Source of the DNA: Thalassia testudinum
Lineage: Eukaryota; Streptophyta; Magnoliopsida; Alismatales; Hydrocharitaceae
Direction of reading: 5' to 3'
Assembly: GCA_037157565.1 (NCBI GenBank)
Contig: JAZHRO010000063.1
Coordinates: 156,290,501-156,354,500, forward strand
DNA length: 64,000 nucleotides
The position numbers were made by a program, and so were the translations under genes. The notes below the pieces were generated by a model. The model made no database searches and had not been told where the DNA came from. It saw only the letters and a list, made by a program, of their open reading frames with translations. Each line of letters opens with the position of its first letter. Position 1 is the stretch's first letter. Of this stretch, positions 46,035 through 58,552 are shown one piece after another.

Positions 46035-48245
46035 AGCCATATCAGACCTTACAAATGAAGATCAGACATCCTAAACTGATTCTAGAGGTCAGCAGTAATA
46101 TCAGGAACAACAGTAACAGCAGTAGCTGAAGCTACTGAAATGGCAGCCATGTGTTTAGATGTTGCTGCAACAACCCAATTTAGATCATCTAAATTGAATT
46201 TAGACGTCTTATGACCAATTTCAAAAGTGCTATAGCTATTTAATCTTAATTTCAAGGGATCTGATAGGGAATTTCAGCGATCAACTCTCCCCAATCAAAC
46301 TTTAAGAAAGTCTGATCAGGGAAGAAATATGCCAAAATTTAGAAGGTGATTTTCATTGAAAACCATTTTGAGATCAAAGGAAAAAGACCTTAGATCCTTG
46401 CTTATAAAATGCACTTTCAATCCCCTTAAAAATCATTTCGAAACATCTTAGAACATCCTTTCAAACCTTGGTTAAGCCTCCAATATTAAATCATAAAATT
46501 AGTTATATGGAGGGTGGAATGTTGCCCTAAATTGCGCTTTTGGTTGGGATCTTTTATTGATCTAATCACTCAATCTTCTTGAACACCAGTGATGGGTGAT
46601 CAAGGTGATTTTGTGATATGATCAAGATCCGTTGGGTCCTTGTCCTATCTCAAAATAGAGTTAACTGATTTTCCTTGATAGACTATCCAACATAAGATTT
46701 AAATTGGATACATGCCCATCCATATAGTAAAAAAAAAACTCAGAACCATTGGAATCCTTGCATATACCTAATCAAGCACTTAAAATCTCAAAAAGCTTAA
46801 TCAAATCCATGAAGCTCAAAATGCATTCCAACACACCGAATTGGACATTAAGAACCATTTCAAACATGATCGAGCGATTCGAGTTTATAAAACAAGATCG
46901 GGGAGTCTTTATGGCTTTGCAAAATGAGTGGGAGACCCCCCAAGTGGTTTCTGGTGCTAATTTTAGATCTAAGAACCAAGGTTCTTAGGTCTAAAATTAG
47001 ACCTTAAATGTATGGGTGATTTGCGAAATCAAACATGAGGAAAGAAGAAAGCAATCAAATGGAATGTAAGGGGAGATTAATTATGATGATGGACATGAAA
47101 GTCTCACTGATATGAATTGATCAGAGAGACACAAATCGAATCTAAATTACCCAACTCCTGAGCTAATCTAACACTACAATTTGTCTAGAAAGTAGTAAAA
47201 CTATACTAAGAAAAGTAGGAAATCTATCTACTGGACGAAGCTGTCTAAGGTCACCTGTCGGTCACCTGGTGATGATGAAAGGGGGAGACCAGCAGCTAAA
47301 GAAGTTGTCTAAGGTCCACCACTCGATCGGTTGGCGACAATTGAAAGGAGGAAGCAATGCTTGCACTGTTACTGCAAGCAGACGAACTTGGGATGAGAGG
47401 AAGCTGTAGGGGTGGATGAAGGGATCGGCTCATGGAGGAGGGAGTTGATGCTTTGCGCGTGAGGCAGGGGAGCTCCTTAAGTAGGAAGATGAGTGAATTA
47501 GGTCACCTTGCGGTGGGATTAGGCAAATAAGGTGTGGGCGGTGGTGATTTGAGGAGAGAAGCGCGTGCAATCCTAGGCCAAAAGTGGACCGTAAGATCAG
47601 ATATGGGCGAGGTGGTGAACACACGTGCCAATCACGTGAACGTTCTAATCAAATCAAGCCATCGATCGAGCGGATCAAAGGATGGACGACCAGGATTGTT
47701 GGAGTTCTTTGCATGAATAGTGCATGCGAGGGCCTATAGGTGTGCTTGGTTCTGTTGGTGAAATTGCATGAAAGGCCCTCAGGCAAAGGGGTATGAAAAC
47801 ATCAGGGCAACCCATTAGTGGTTAAGAAAGGTTTCAGAGTAGTCCTTTTTGGCTTTCAAAAAGGTCTTTGCGGCCTTCTAGTGAATAAAATGTGGTGTGT
47901 AAAGGACCTAAATACAAATCCTTAAATGCATGGCCCTTCTGATGTCCAAATGCAATTGGATTTTTAATGAAGCTTAATTGAACATTTAGGAAGTTAATTA
48001 CACTTTTGATTTAAACTTTTGAACTCATTTGTGTGTTCAATTTGCAATTGGATCACCATTTTTCATTATTTAATAGAATATCTCAATAAATGACCTAATA
48101 ATGCGTTTTTAGCACAAAATTGATGTTTTAGGTTTTTTTTTGTTATTTCCCACACTTAACCCTTTTTATGTGTTAATTTGATAGTGTTCAACCTAGTTTC
48201 TAGCTTAACTTAGGCAATTTAGCTATGATGAGTCGCAACTCATCA
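46035..48245 (-). mobile_element. Upstream part of long LTR A
   Basis: This continues LTR A right of the copia. Its start, read on the minus strand, is TGATGAGTTGCGACTCATCA at 48245, a near-perfect hairpin, preceded by the polypurine-like CATGGGGGTA. With 32346-35093, LTR A would be about 5 kb. It carries degenerate phased cores at 46045, 46065, 46085 and at 46183, 46203 (GACGTC). No credible gene. Confidence 0.5.
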
Positions 48246-50395
48246 TACCCCCATGCTTAGGTTTTGTTAGTCCCTTAGCAAACAACTCATTAGATTGCAT
48301 AGTAGTTTAAGTATCAGCAAGATAAGTGTGATGAGATATCTAGTTTTTCTTTTTTTCTTTTTCTCAAAAAGTTAAGTGTTTAAAGATGATCTTTAAGCTG
48401 AAAGATTTTTCCTTTGATCAACCAATTGTGTTTATGTTTGGACATTGTGAGAACCTGTTGCTTAGGAAGATTGACCAAAACTTAAGACTAATATGACATA
48501 GACCATCTCTCGACTAACAAGGACTCTTGATATTTAAACCTTTTAGTTGAATTCTAGGACTCAAGGGGCTTTACACACAAAGACTCAGACGCTAAGAGGT
48601 TATGGATGTGCTTAGTAATGGGTCAGGACTAGCCAGGTGAATTTTAAAACTCAATCCTGGGGTTTCACTTCTTTTTAAGTCTGGGTTGGTCTTAGCTTCA
48701 GCCCATGTTTTTGGATTAACCCAACTCTTATTGTGTTTGTGGCTCAAAGAATTTTTGTGGAACAGGGTATTTGTATTGCACCATGAAAACATTTTTGGTG
48801 GAATTTTGTATGTACAGGACTTGGAGAACATACTTGACTTATTCAAAAGAATGTCTTTTTCTGAAAAGTTCTTTTTGACTTTTTCTAATTTTTTTTTTCA
48901 CATAAATGTCAGTATGTCTCCAACAACTTTATTTGGTAGAGTAAACTTATTTAGTGGGTGAGTTCTTTGCTGGAAAGAGCTTCTCCTAGACACAAGATTA
49001 AAGACTAGGACAAAGAGTCTACCTACACGCACAAGTAAGGACTCCACCTTCCTTAATGAACACTAGGTTTTCCTTGACACTGTGCAGTGTAAACTAAGGT
49101 TACTTAGACTCCTAAGTCAAAGCAAACCAACGAATCCTATACTGGTGACTCAGGTACAAGAATACATCCTAAAGTTAGGAGAGATCCTAGTCTATCTTGT
49201 CAAAGCTTGAAGTGTATTAAGCCAAAGCCTAAGTAAATCAAGCTACAGTGGCCCGAAAATTCTAACTAGCAAAGGTTAAATGTCCAAAAACACTTATTCA
49301 ATTTTTGTTTTCAGCTAAAAGATCATAGTTGAACACTTGTATTTCTTTTCATGTCTTTTCTTCTCCTTAGAATTTTGTTGTGGAGTTCTCCCTCAATCAA
49401 TAAAGTTCATGTCCCTTATTGTATTTTTGAAATGTTTGTGTTCTTTCATTTTTTTTTGTATTTTTGGCTTTGTAATTTTTTTCAAAATTTTTAAAATTTT
49501 CAATTTTTTTGGTATTGTTGATAATATTATACTATATACACTAGGTGTGTGTCTACAATTGCATTTCAGTAAATGATTCACCATTTACACCCCCCATTCT
49601 TAAATGATGCAATGTCCTCATTGAATGAATAGGGTGGATGCAAATGCATGCTACGCTTTTCACTATCTTAGGCTGGGTGATGAAAGGAAGTCGGAATGAG
49701 GAGATAAAAATTTCTGTGTGGATGATTTCAAGTCTGATACAAGAATAGAATGGAAAGTCGGGCTAAGAAGTGAAATGCATGACATATGTGACAATGAATG
49801 TACACTAAAAATGCATAGGTAGACACCTAATCAAGAAAGGTGAAAATAAGAAAGATGAAAAACAGCTATATATAAGGATAGGTTTGCAAAGTTTAACGCC
49901 TTCAGTTAGGCGTAAACCCAGTAAAATGTCAAAAATGTAGGAGCTAGAAGATGGGTGAGAATTGTCAAGTCAATGAAGCTCAATGAAAGGTTCAGATCAT
50001 GATATAGAATGAATGTAGGTTGTCAATCTCAAGGGTAAAGAAAATGGCTCCATAGTCAATATGAATCAGAATTAGATACTTGGTACAAGGCCCAAGTAGA
50101 AAGTGGGTATCAAATCAGAGATACTTGGCTCAAGGTCCAAGTAGATAGAATCAAATTATCTCAAAGTTACTTGGCTCAAGGTCTAAGTAAAGAAATAGTG
50201 TATCCATAAAAATCAACATCTTCCACCTCTTCAATCAGTTAATGTAGAATCAAGATAAGGAAGATGAATTTGGGTTGGGAAGAAGAGGTAGTTGCTGATC
50301 TGAGTAAAGTGTGGATGGATCAGAATTTGGAGGAACAAGGGTTCCTCTAGGATGGTAGTGTCACCAAAGGATCGTTCATAGTTCCTTCCATGAAG
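48246..50395 (-). mobile_element. 3' UTR of a minus-strand gypsy element
   Basis: This tract lies between the polypurine-like tract (48246-48256) and the LINE. A TTTAACGCC...GTAAACCCAGT block near 49890-49925 resembles the block that follows pol at 58930-58970. No pol is left here. ORFs at 48686 and 49337 are AT-rich and motif-free. Confidence 0.45.
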
Positions 50396-50559
50396 AAAAC
50401 TATGAGAAGAAGAGAGAGTGGTCGACGTCGGGCGGTAGGCGGCGGTGGAGTGGAGACACCTAGGGCTGAAGAAGGGGGTGAGTGGATGACGTGGAGGTCG
50501 AGGAACTGGATGAGAAGGGAGTGGGTCTGGTAGGAGAGGGTGGATAGGATGACTGATAA

Positions 50560-51908
50560 CTTTCCAAGAAGGCCTTGGAGGAGAATGAACGGTGACGTCT
50601 TATGTTTCAGATGTCGACAAAGGGGGACTTGGCGACGATCTGCAGAAACCCTTTGATTTGCTTGGCGTGCAGGGGCGAAGGGCACAAACGCGATTCTTGC
50701 CCTAGGAGGAAGCCGTCACATACAAAGATGGCCTTTTCGCGCCTTGGTTGGGTAGTGAAGAAGGAGTCTCGACTGCCACTGCTGCTGGAGTTTGGCAGGC
50801 ATTCAATTGAAGTGGAGATCCCGATATCTGAAGAGATCTCCTCTGCAGAGATCATGTTGAGGGGCGCTCTGATTGGCGAGGTTATGGCAGGAAAACCATC
50901 GATAGAAAGGTTTCAAGGTCTGGTATGTTCCCTAAATCCTCTGTCTGTGGGCTGGAAGGTGGCTATGTTATCTCAATCTCGTTTTCTAGTATATGGTTTG
51001 GGCATGATGGATGTTGAAAGATTGAGATTTCGATCGAGTTTGTTTGAAGATATTAATGTGATATGGAGAATGGTGTCCCCCTTTGATGGGGCTCTCCCTG
51101 ATCGACCTACTCAAAGAGTGGGTTCTAGGAGGGTTCTTCTTGAGATCAGTGGACTGCCATTGCATTTGAGATCTAAGGGAGTTGTTACTAAGATGGTTGC
51201 AGGCTTTGCTTCCATCTGTGAAGGGTCTGAAGTCATGATCGGAGAAGGGGACATCCGATCACTTAGAATTGAGGCTGATGTCTTCAATGCTGGCTCGATT
51301 CCTGACAGGGTGACAATCAGATGCAAGGGTTCCTCATGGCTTATTCATCTAACAGTGGCTGGACAAGTGTCTGGGCATTTAGAACAAGGGCAGGTTAAGT
51401 CGTCTGGGGCCAACACTGAGGAGATGCAACAGGATGAAAGGGTGGGCCGCACTTCACTAGATGAAGCCCCTGAATCCAAGAAGAGGAAGGACTACCACCA
51501 GGACTATGCAAAGAAGGACATGATGCATATGGAAGATGTTAATGCATTAGGAGGTTGTAACCAAACCTTGGTAGCCAAAGAGGATGGTTATATGGAGGTT
51601 GCTGATGCTTCTGAGAAAGACTCAGGGATCCTTAGCAACAAAGATGAGGGGAAGACAGGAATGGAACTGGCACTCAAAAATGACAGCAAGCTCTCAAAGA
51701 GGCAAATCGGGTGCAGTTCACAGTTCCTGCTGATCTGAATTTTGGTTGCGGATCCAATCAGAAAAGAGGTGTGGGTAGATCCCCTTATATTCTTAGAAGG
51801 AGAAGGAAGGAGAACCTGACCCCTATTGTGGAGCAGACCATTGCAAACTCGATCATGGTTGAGTATGTGGGTTGTTTGGCTCAAGGGGATCAACCTGGCA
51901 AGGAATGA
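50560..51908 (+). pseudogene. LINE ORF1 (nucleic-acid-binding protein), frameshifted
   Basis: The longest open part is 50602-51738. It begins at a CCHC knuckle, CLACRGEGHKRDSC (about residues 20-33). An earlier CFRC half-knuckle lies in another frame at about 50605, so a frameshift separates two knuckles. The middle (about residues 55-260) resembles the DUF4283-like region of plant LINE ORF1 proteins. The tail is Glu/Lys-rich. A second shift near 51720 moves the end into the frame that stops with TGA at 51906-51908. In retrotransposition this protein would bind LINE RNA. Confidence 0.75.
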
Positions 51909-52870
51909 GTGTTAACTTGGAATGTGCGTGGGCTGCGCAATAAGATGAGAAGGACTTCCTTGTGTAGATATCTTTCTCAATGGTGTGCTCTTATCCAAGA
52001 GACACATGTGGAGGTGGAGAATGGTCAGGAATGGGACTGTTTTAAGCAATCTGGACATACTGATGTTGTGGTAAAGGGTGCATCTGGAAGGTCTGGTGGA
52101 ATGGCTATTTGGTGGAGAAAGTCTTGTCTTTTGGTAATTGAAGTCATTTGTGATAGGCATATGCTCACTTGCAGATGCCAATCTCCCCAAGGAGATATGG
52201 AATGGTATGTGTCTTTCATTTATGGCCCTTGTGTGGCTGCAGACAGGGCTGGTTTGTGGGAGGAACTTTCTGCAATGCATCAAAGGGTGCAGGAGGTCCC
52301 TTGGATTATAGGGGGTGACTTTAATTATCATCTCTCTAGTGATGACAGACCTGGTGGGAGCTTGGATAGCTCAATGGAAAGCTTTCAAATGGCAGTGCAG
52401 AGTCTGGGAGTAACAGAATATCCTATTAGTGGAGTTGAATTCACTTGGAGAAATGGCAGTGGACAGTCATCTAGGTTGGACAGATTCTTTGGCAGTCCTA
52501 GCTTGTTGGAGAGGCACCAATTATCAGCTGTTATGAGCCTTGATAGGCCTTCTCTGATCACACTCTGCTAGTGTGGGACAGTGGGACGAACTCTGACATT
52601 GGATCTTATTTCAAACTCAAGAGATCTTGGTTTAGGGAGGTGGGGTTTGTGCAAATGGTATCTCAGTGGTGGCAGAACAAGGCAGTGAAGGATCTGCCAC
52701 ACAGCAGCTGGCTGCAAAGCTGACAGGCTTGCGTGACATGTTGAAAGAATATGGATAGGTAGTGGCACTGATCAGAGAACAAAGGAGGAGGGAGGCACTG
52801 GCAATGATCAGAGAATTGGATTTGAAGGAGTGCAGGAAGTATTTGAATCCCCAAGAGCAACAGCAAAGAT
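51909..52870 (+). pseudogene. LINE ORF2 part 1: AP-like endonuclease
   Basis: Directly after the ORF1 TGA and in the same frame comes TWNVRGLRN, the start of the apurinic-type endonuclease. It is followed by IQETH (catalytic E), YGP, IIGGDFN (catalytic DxN) and RLDRFF. The expected S-D-H motif near 52555 is split by a frameshift. The endonuclease would nick target DNA. The following linker to 52870 contains stops. Confidence 0.82.
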
Positions 52871-52875
52871 AGCAG

Positions 52876-54530
52876 ATGCAATTAGTAGTGGGTGAGAAGG
52901 ATCTGAAAAGAGAGGTTGACTGGCGTGAAATATCTAGACAGCTATGGCTCAAAGAGGGGGATGCAAACACGAAGTTCTTTCATCTCGCGGCCAGTGCTAG
53001 GAGAAGATTGAATCTTATCTCATCAATTAAAGTAGATGAGAGAACTATTAATTCTGTTAATGAAATTAGAAGTGAAGCAGGCAAATATTGCAATGATTTG
53101 GCTAAGGCTGCACCAAGGGGCTCTTGGAGAATGGCATCGGTGGATTTCCCAAGTGTCAGTAGTGATAAGAAAGACATGTTAGTTACTCCTATATCTGAAC
53201 AAGAAGTATTGAAAGCAATTAAAGACTTAAATAATGAAGGGGCCCCTGGTCCGGATGGGATTCAGGTGTTGTTTTTACAGAGAACTGTGGAGTGTTGTCA
53301 AAATGGATGTAATGAATGTTATTCATGAATTTGAGCTGGGCAACTCTGGTTTTGAGAGATTGAATAAATCCTATCTGTTCCTGCTTCCAAAAAAATCAAG
53401 TGCTGAGAAGTTTTCTAATTATAGGCCCATTGCACTATCTAATTCTATTTACCTTATTATCAGTAAGGTTATAGCCAACATAATGCGGGAGGTATTGAAG
53501 GACTTGATAATGCCAGTCCAATCTGCCTTTCTTCTTGGGAGATCACTACAGGAGTCCTTCATTATGGCGCAGGAGATGATAATGGGATGGCATAGGCGAA
53601 AGACAAAGGCCTTTTTATGGAAAGTAGACTTCTCCAAGGCTTATGATTTAGTCTCCTGGTCGTATTTGTGGGAAATCCTTAGAAGAAGGAAATTTCCACC
53701 TTAGTTGATACAGTGGGTGAAGAGATGCATCACGATAGCCTCCTTTCCCCATTGATAAATGGGAAACCATGTCGAACATGGATTCAGCCCCAATGTGGAG
53801 TTAGGCAAGGATGTCCACTTGCCCCTCTGATTTTTAATCTTGCAGTTGATACACTGGCAAGATATGCATGCAAACTGGCAGTAGATGGATTTATAAGGGG
53901 GTATTCAATGTCTAATAACAGGGCTTTAGCTCCCATCCTCCAATATGCAGATGGCACTATTTTTTTGTGGAAGGGGGGAAGAGGGAAGCGCAAGTGCTTG
54001 TTCATATGGTTAAAATTTTTGGTGAGATCTCTGGTCTTAGACTTAATGGAAGCAAATCCTCCTTGGTCTGCTTTGGGATGAATGGAATGACCCAGAATGA
54101 CATCTCTATCACTTTGGGTACGCCTGTGGTCTCATTGCCTATTAAATACCTAGGTTTGCCTCTGAAATGCACTAAAATGAGGAAAGTAGATTGGTCCTTC
54201 CCATATGAAAAGGTGGCTACGAAGTTGGAGGGTTGGAGTAGTCGATACCTTTCAAAAGGGGGGAGGTATATACTACTAAATTCTGTCATTACATCGATTC
54301 TTGTTTTGTTCTTCTCTATTCTCAAAGCCCCAAAGTCAATTTGGAAAAAACTAGATGTGATGCGGAAAAGATTCTTCTGGAAAGGGGCCTCTCACCAAGG
54401 GGCTTTTCTTCAACCTTTAAAATGGGATTCAATTTGCAAGCCAAAAAAGATTGGTGGCATGGGTGAAGTGGGTCGTTCGACTGCTGCAAGGGGAAAAAAA
54501 AATGTGGATAGAGATAGTTCAGGATAGCTA
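52876..54530 (+). pseudogene. LINE ORF2 part 2: reverse transcriptase
   Basis: Three frames make up the RT: 52876-53328 (WLKEGDANTKFFH, then GAPGPDGI), 53234-53704 (NYRPIALSNSIY, QSAFLLGRSLQ, KVDFSKAYD) and 53713-54527 (GVRQGCPLAPLIF, then thumb SRYLSKGGRYILL). The catalytic tetrad reads YADG (near 53944-53955) instead of YADD, so an essential aspartate is missing. Frameshifts lie near 53280, 53705 and 53965-54050, and about a dozen residues are missing near 54465. It is not active. Confidence 0.85.
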
Positions 54531-55388
54531 TGGGGCTTCCAGTGATGAGAAGAACCGCCTAAACCCCCATAAACCATCTCCATTTTGGTCTTCGGTGGTG
54601 CGTGCCTTGAGGGATAATTGGATTTTGTTCAAATCCGTACTAGGGGATGGGAAAAGCTTCAAATTATGGCTGGAGAATTGGGTACCTGGGGGGGTGATTA
54701 AAGACCGGTACCCCCTTGCTTATGTAGCGGCTTCGGATAAAAATGCTGTGGTTTCTGATTATTGGGATGTGGAGTTTGAACAGTGGTCTTTAAATAATGC
54801 TATGTGGAATAATCATGAAATAAGAACACGAGCAGAGAATGAACGCCTCATGCAAGAACTTTGCTCCCTTCAAACCCACGCCTCATGAATATGACATAAA
54901 AGTGGGAGGGTAAGTTTTCTTCAGCGGCTGCCTATGACAAGTTGATTAACTCTTCCAGGATGGCGGATCTTGATGAGGAGGGGAAAAAGTTGTGGAAATT
55001 AAAAATACCACTGAAAGTACAAATTTTTTTGTGGCTCTGCAGCAGGGACGGTCTAATTACTGGAGATCTGAGGCACAGGAGAATGGGAATTCCCACTCAG
55101 TTTTGCCACTTATGTGGAATGCATAATGATTCCAACACTCATATTTTTTCTTCGTGTGTGATCACAGATTATATCTGGAGGAGAGTTTGTAATGATTCTC
55201 TTCCCACATGGGAGAATCTGTGGTGTTATCTTGTGGATGGGAATAAGCCATGTTTACCTATGGTGGCCGTGTTATGGTCTGTTTGGAGGACTAGGAATGA
55301 GTGTGTTTTTCAGGAGACTCCAGTGAATGTGGATAAGATTGTAAATTGTTGCTGGAATCTCATACAGCAATGGGGTTCGAATATGTAA
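54451..55388 (+). pseudogene. LINE ORF2 part 3: C-terminal zinc-finger (zf-RVT) region
   Basis: Open parts 54451-54888 and 54942-55388 encode the conserved end of plant LINE ORF2. FWSSVVRAL..W..GDGKSFKLWLENW comes first. LWKLKIPLKVQIFLW then leads to the zinc motif CHLCGMHNDSNTHIFSSC (about 55105-55160). A stop and a frame change near 54888-54940 break it. Confidence 0.85.
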
Positions 55389-55426
55389 TTGTGTTCATTT
55401 TTTATTAATAAAAGCTCTCCTGGTTT

Positions 55427-55446
55427 GCTATCGGTGACTCGATAGC
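55427..55446 (+). other. Perfect stem-loop at the LINE 3' end
   Basis: GCTATCG, loop GTGACT, CGATAGC: a 7-bp stem with a 6-base loop about 15 bases before the poly(A) tract. Some LINE reverse transcriptases recognise a 3' hairpin to start target-primed synthesis. Role inferred. Confidence 0.55.
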
Positions 55447-55486
55447 ATTCCTTTCCTTCTCAAAAAAAAAAAACTATGAGAAGAAG

Positions 55487-56840
55487 GAAGTGTAGGTGAC
55501 TTGGGCATCAGTACCCAACAGATGTAATAGTGGTTGGTGTCAAAAATAACTACCGTCCATGAGTTTGGTTTTTGAAAAATATTTTGTGAAGTAGTCACAA
55601 ACTTACGGCAAAATCAATCCAACCAAACAAAATCTCAATCTCAAGACCACAGCATTCAAGCGAGACACAAGTCATGGATTTTCCTATTGGTCTGCTATGA
55701 AAAATATAGTGTGGAAACAGATATTATCAATGCAGTTGTACACATCCTAAGAGAAACCTAACGATGTGCAGACCTCTAATTCCACTTGGAACTTGGATGA
55801 GACTGGCATGAGAATCCAAGTTCTTGTGGGTGCACAGAGAGATGAGATAGAAAAGTGTGTTTTTGTGTACCTTATGTGATCGTGTAGTGTGTACACGATA
55901 GAATCAATTAACAGCGTCTCGATGAAAAACCATACAAGGTTTTAGAGAATTTAATTATGTCACACTTTGATTTAGGTTCTCTTTAAAAGTGAATTTCATG
56001 CAGCTGGTCTCACTTTTTTAATCTTTTGCAAACAAGTGGTGGTCTTAATTCTGTCTAATGCAAAGATGACAGGAGCTTGAGATGGTTAGAAATCGTACCT
56101 GACTCCAGCTTTCAACATTTAATGCACATTGACATAAAAGTAATGTAGCAGGAATTGATGCAAACCTAAGATGCCATGTCTATGTCATGCTACTGCAAGA
56201 TAAGTAGAGATGAAATATTTTTGGTATTTTTCAATTTTGTAGATTTTTTTTTGTATTTTTAATGCAAGAAATCAAATCAAATTGAAAAATAAAGTCGAAA
56301 AACCTAAAACGGAAAAGAATGAAAGAATAAGTGAATGTCCATAGTCCACATTATTACATCACATGTGTCAGAGCATGCTTTCACAACTTATAACTATACA
56401 AAGAATCCTAAAATAAAAAAAATAATATCTAAACCTAATTCCTAATGTCTAAGCTAATCTAAAACACGGTCCCATTGAAGAAGTCTTGAAGTCAAAGAAA
56501 AATCAGGAAGCAAGTCCACCGGGAAGTAGCAATTCTTCTCCAGCTCCTCCTCAGGTACCATGAAAACAAAAATAAAAAATGATTAGTCAACCAATATACA
56601 AAAGAATTAAAGAATATGTATATTCAATAAAGAATATGAATAAAAGAATCACTATATACAAGATGAATGTGAATGGATGAATGTTTATTTACAAAGAAAA
56701 AAAAAATGTACAATTAAAGAATCAAAGAATAATTTTGGTGTATAGAGAGTTGCTTCCCTGGCAACGGCGACAAAAATAATTGACTTTTTGCGACATGTAA
56801 TCAAACAATCACAATAAAGTGCTGTTGTTGGGTTTCTGTC
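55487..56840 (-). other. Gene-free internal remnant of a gypsy element
   Basis: The sequence right of the LINE continues the element it entered. AT-rich. On the minus strand two primer-binding-like sequences lie near 56756-56770 (CCTGGCAACGGCGAC on the plus strand) and 56841-56855. No gag is visible. Confidence 0.4.
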
Positions 56841-56856
56841 CTAGGCAACGACGCTA
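56841..56856 (-). other. Primer-binding site next to LTR copy B
   Basis: The plus strand reads CTAGGCAACGACGCT, the complement of a degraded GGCGCCGTTGCC-type site, six bases from the LTR edge at 56863. It fixes the orientation of copies A and B as minus. A second, better preserved copy lies about 85 bp to the left. Confidence 0.6.
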
Positions 56857-56862
56857 AAAATA

Positions 56863-58552
56863 TGTTGCATCGACCATCGGTTCATATAAAAAATGTCGTC
56901 GTTGTAGTATATGTCATAAATACAAATCATTGTCACGTCAATTTTATTTATTTAATTAATTTTTACTGGTTTATTCCAGATTTTTTACTGGAAGGTAGTT
57001 ATTGATATATATCTCTCTAAGTCCAATATTATTCTTTAATTCCAAAAAGATTGGTTTTATGTACAAATATGAATGAATGAACTAATAAATGAAAGAATGA
57101 AACAATTTATGTACAAAAAAATGAACTAAAATGCTTGTAAACATCTATCTACAAACAAGCATCAATAAATACTATATATTATCTATTTCCAGCTTATAAT
57201 ACTAATACTTACATATCTACACAATAATATGCTATAATATAGACTGTACTAACTTAATTTAATATATTAACATCTATAGTAACATAGATAGTATGTACAA
57301 CGATTTCTATAAACGTCGCTAAACCTTAGGAAAAAGTATATATATAACCTAAGGTAAAAATAGGATTTATACTGACGTTTATTCTATATACAGTGACATA
57401 CTTATCTGTCACTAAAGCTATTATGTTATTTATGTACATATATAGCTCAAACATTCTATACTACGTATACGTATATATTTATTTACAGTATACATATATA
57501 TCTATATTGTATTTATACTATATACTTGTATACATACTACACATGCACATTTCTTCTTCTCTGTGTGTTCTTCCAGTTCTCATACTTAGCCGCTTTGCGG
57601 CTCCTCAACACTTAGCGTCATCTCCCCTTCTTTACTTGTTAATTAGGCACTCATTACTGTTCACTAATAAAAAATTTGGTTTCTATTGGCAGGTGACCTT
57701 TTCGAGGGATGCACAACACCCTTATGGGTGGGACCAGACCTCTACTTAGGTCACCCTGATTCATTAATTAACCCATTAATCTCATTTTATGCTCAATATT
57801 GGGCCTACACAGGCCTACGCACAGTGCTAGGCTCCCAGCTTACACGCACTGTCCCAAATCTCATCATCGCAAACCATGGTCAAATGCTCAGACCTATGCT
57901 CATAAGGGGAGGGGGTTTCGATGCCCAGCGTTCATGACGACTAGGCATTCCAAAGATGAAAAACAATTTATGTGCGTGCGGGTGCTTTACTTCCCACGAT
58001 GTGGGACTAATTGGGTGCCATTCCAGGCGCTGCAGCCAACACTGTTGCATTTGGATTGCTTGATTTTTGGCCCTTGATTTGAGGGCCATTAATTTTTATA
58101 AATTAAAAATAAAATATAGGGCTTTAAAGTACTTACATAAGTCTACTTAATTATATAATTTATTTACAAAATTAATTATGTTTACTTTATAAATAAATTA
58201 CCTAAAGTTTACACATTATACATACTAATTTTTAAGTTTATTTCTTAATTAACGTATAAATTAGTTAATTAATGGTCTAATTGACCCTTTACAGAGTTAA
58301 TACATATTTTTATTATATTTTACATGATTTATTTTGGTTTATTTACATTTAAATAGGTGAATTCAGGGTGTATAAATAGCATAATATATTATAAATATAG
58401 TTAAGTTAGCTTAATTTGCTTAAAATACAATAATATAAATGTAGAATATAAGTTAGTTCAATTATAACTTAAATTACTAATTTATTTTAATTTAATCTAA
58501 TAACTTAGCTAGTGACTTAATATATTAATTATTTATTATATATATTTAGTTA
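56863..58552 (-). repeat. LTR copy B (gypsy, minus orientation)
   Basis: Direct repeat of 32346-34046. Left edge TGTTGCATCGACC, followed leftward by the primer-binding site. Homology with copy A ends near 58552, and the remaining start of the LTR appears to be replaced by the 3' UTR of the pol-bearing element. ORFs at 57393-58089 recur in copy A and are not genes. Confidence 0.75.

Larger units (their letters stand above)
50396..55486 (+). mobile_element. L1-type LINE, full-length-like but decayed
   Basis: Flanked by a 17-bp target duplication, AAAACTATGAGAAGAAG, at 50396-50412 and 55470-55486. The element runs from 50413 to the poly(A) tract ending near 55473. It has ORF1 (two-zinc-knuckle type) and ORF2 (endonuclease, RT, C-terminal zinc motif) on the plus strand, all with frameshifts or stops. 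It inserted into the 3' UTR remnant of the minus-strand gypsy element. A perfect duplication plus a complete 3' end indicate a fairly recent insertion despite the coding decay. Confidence 0.92.
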
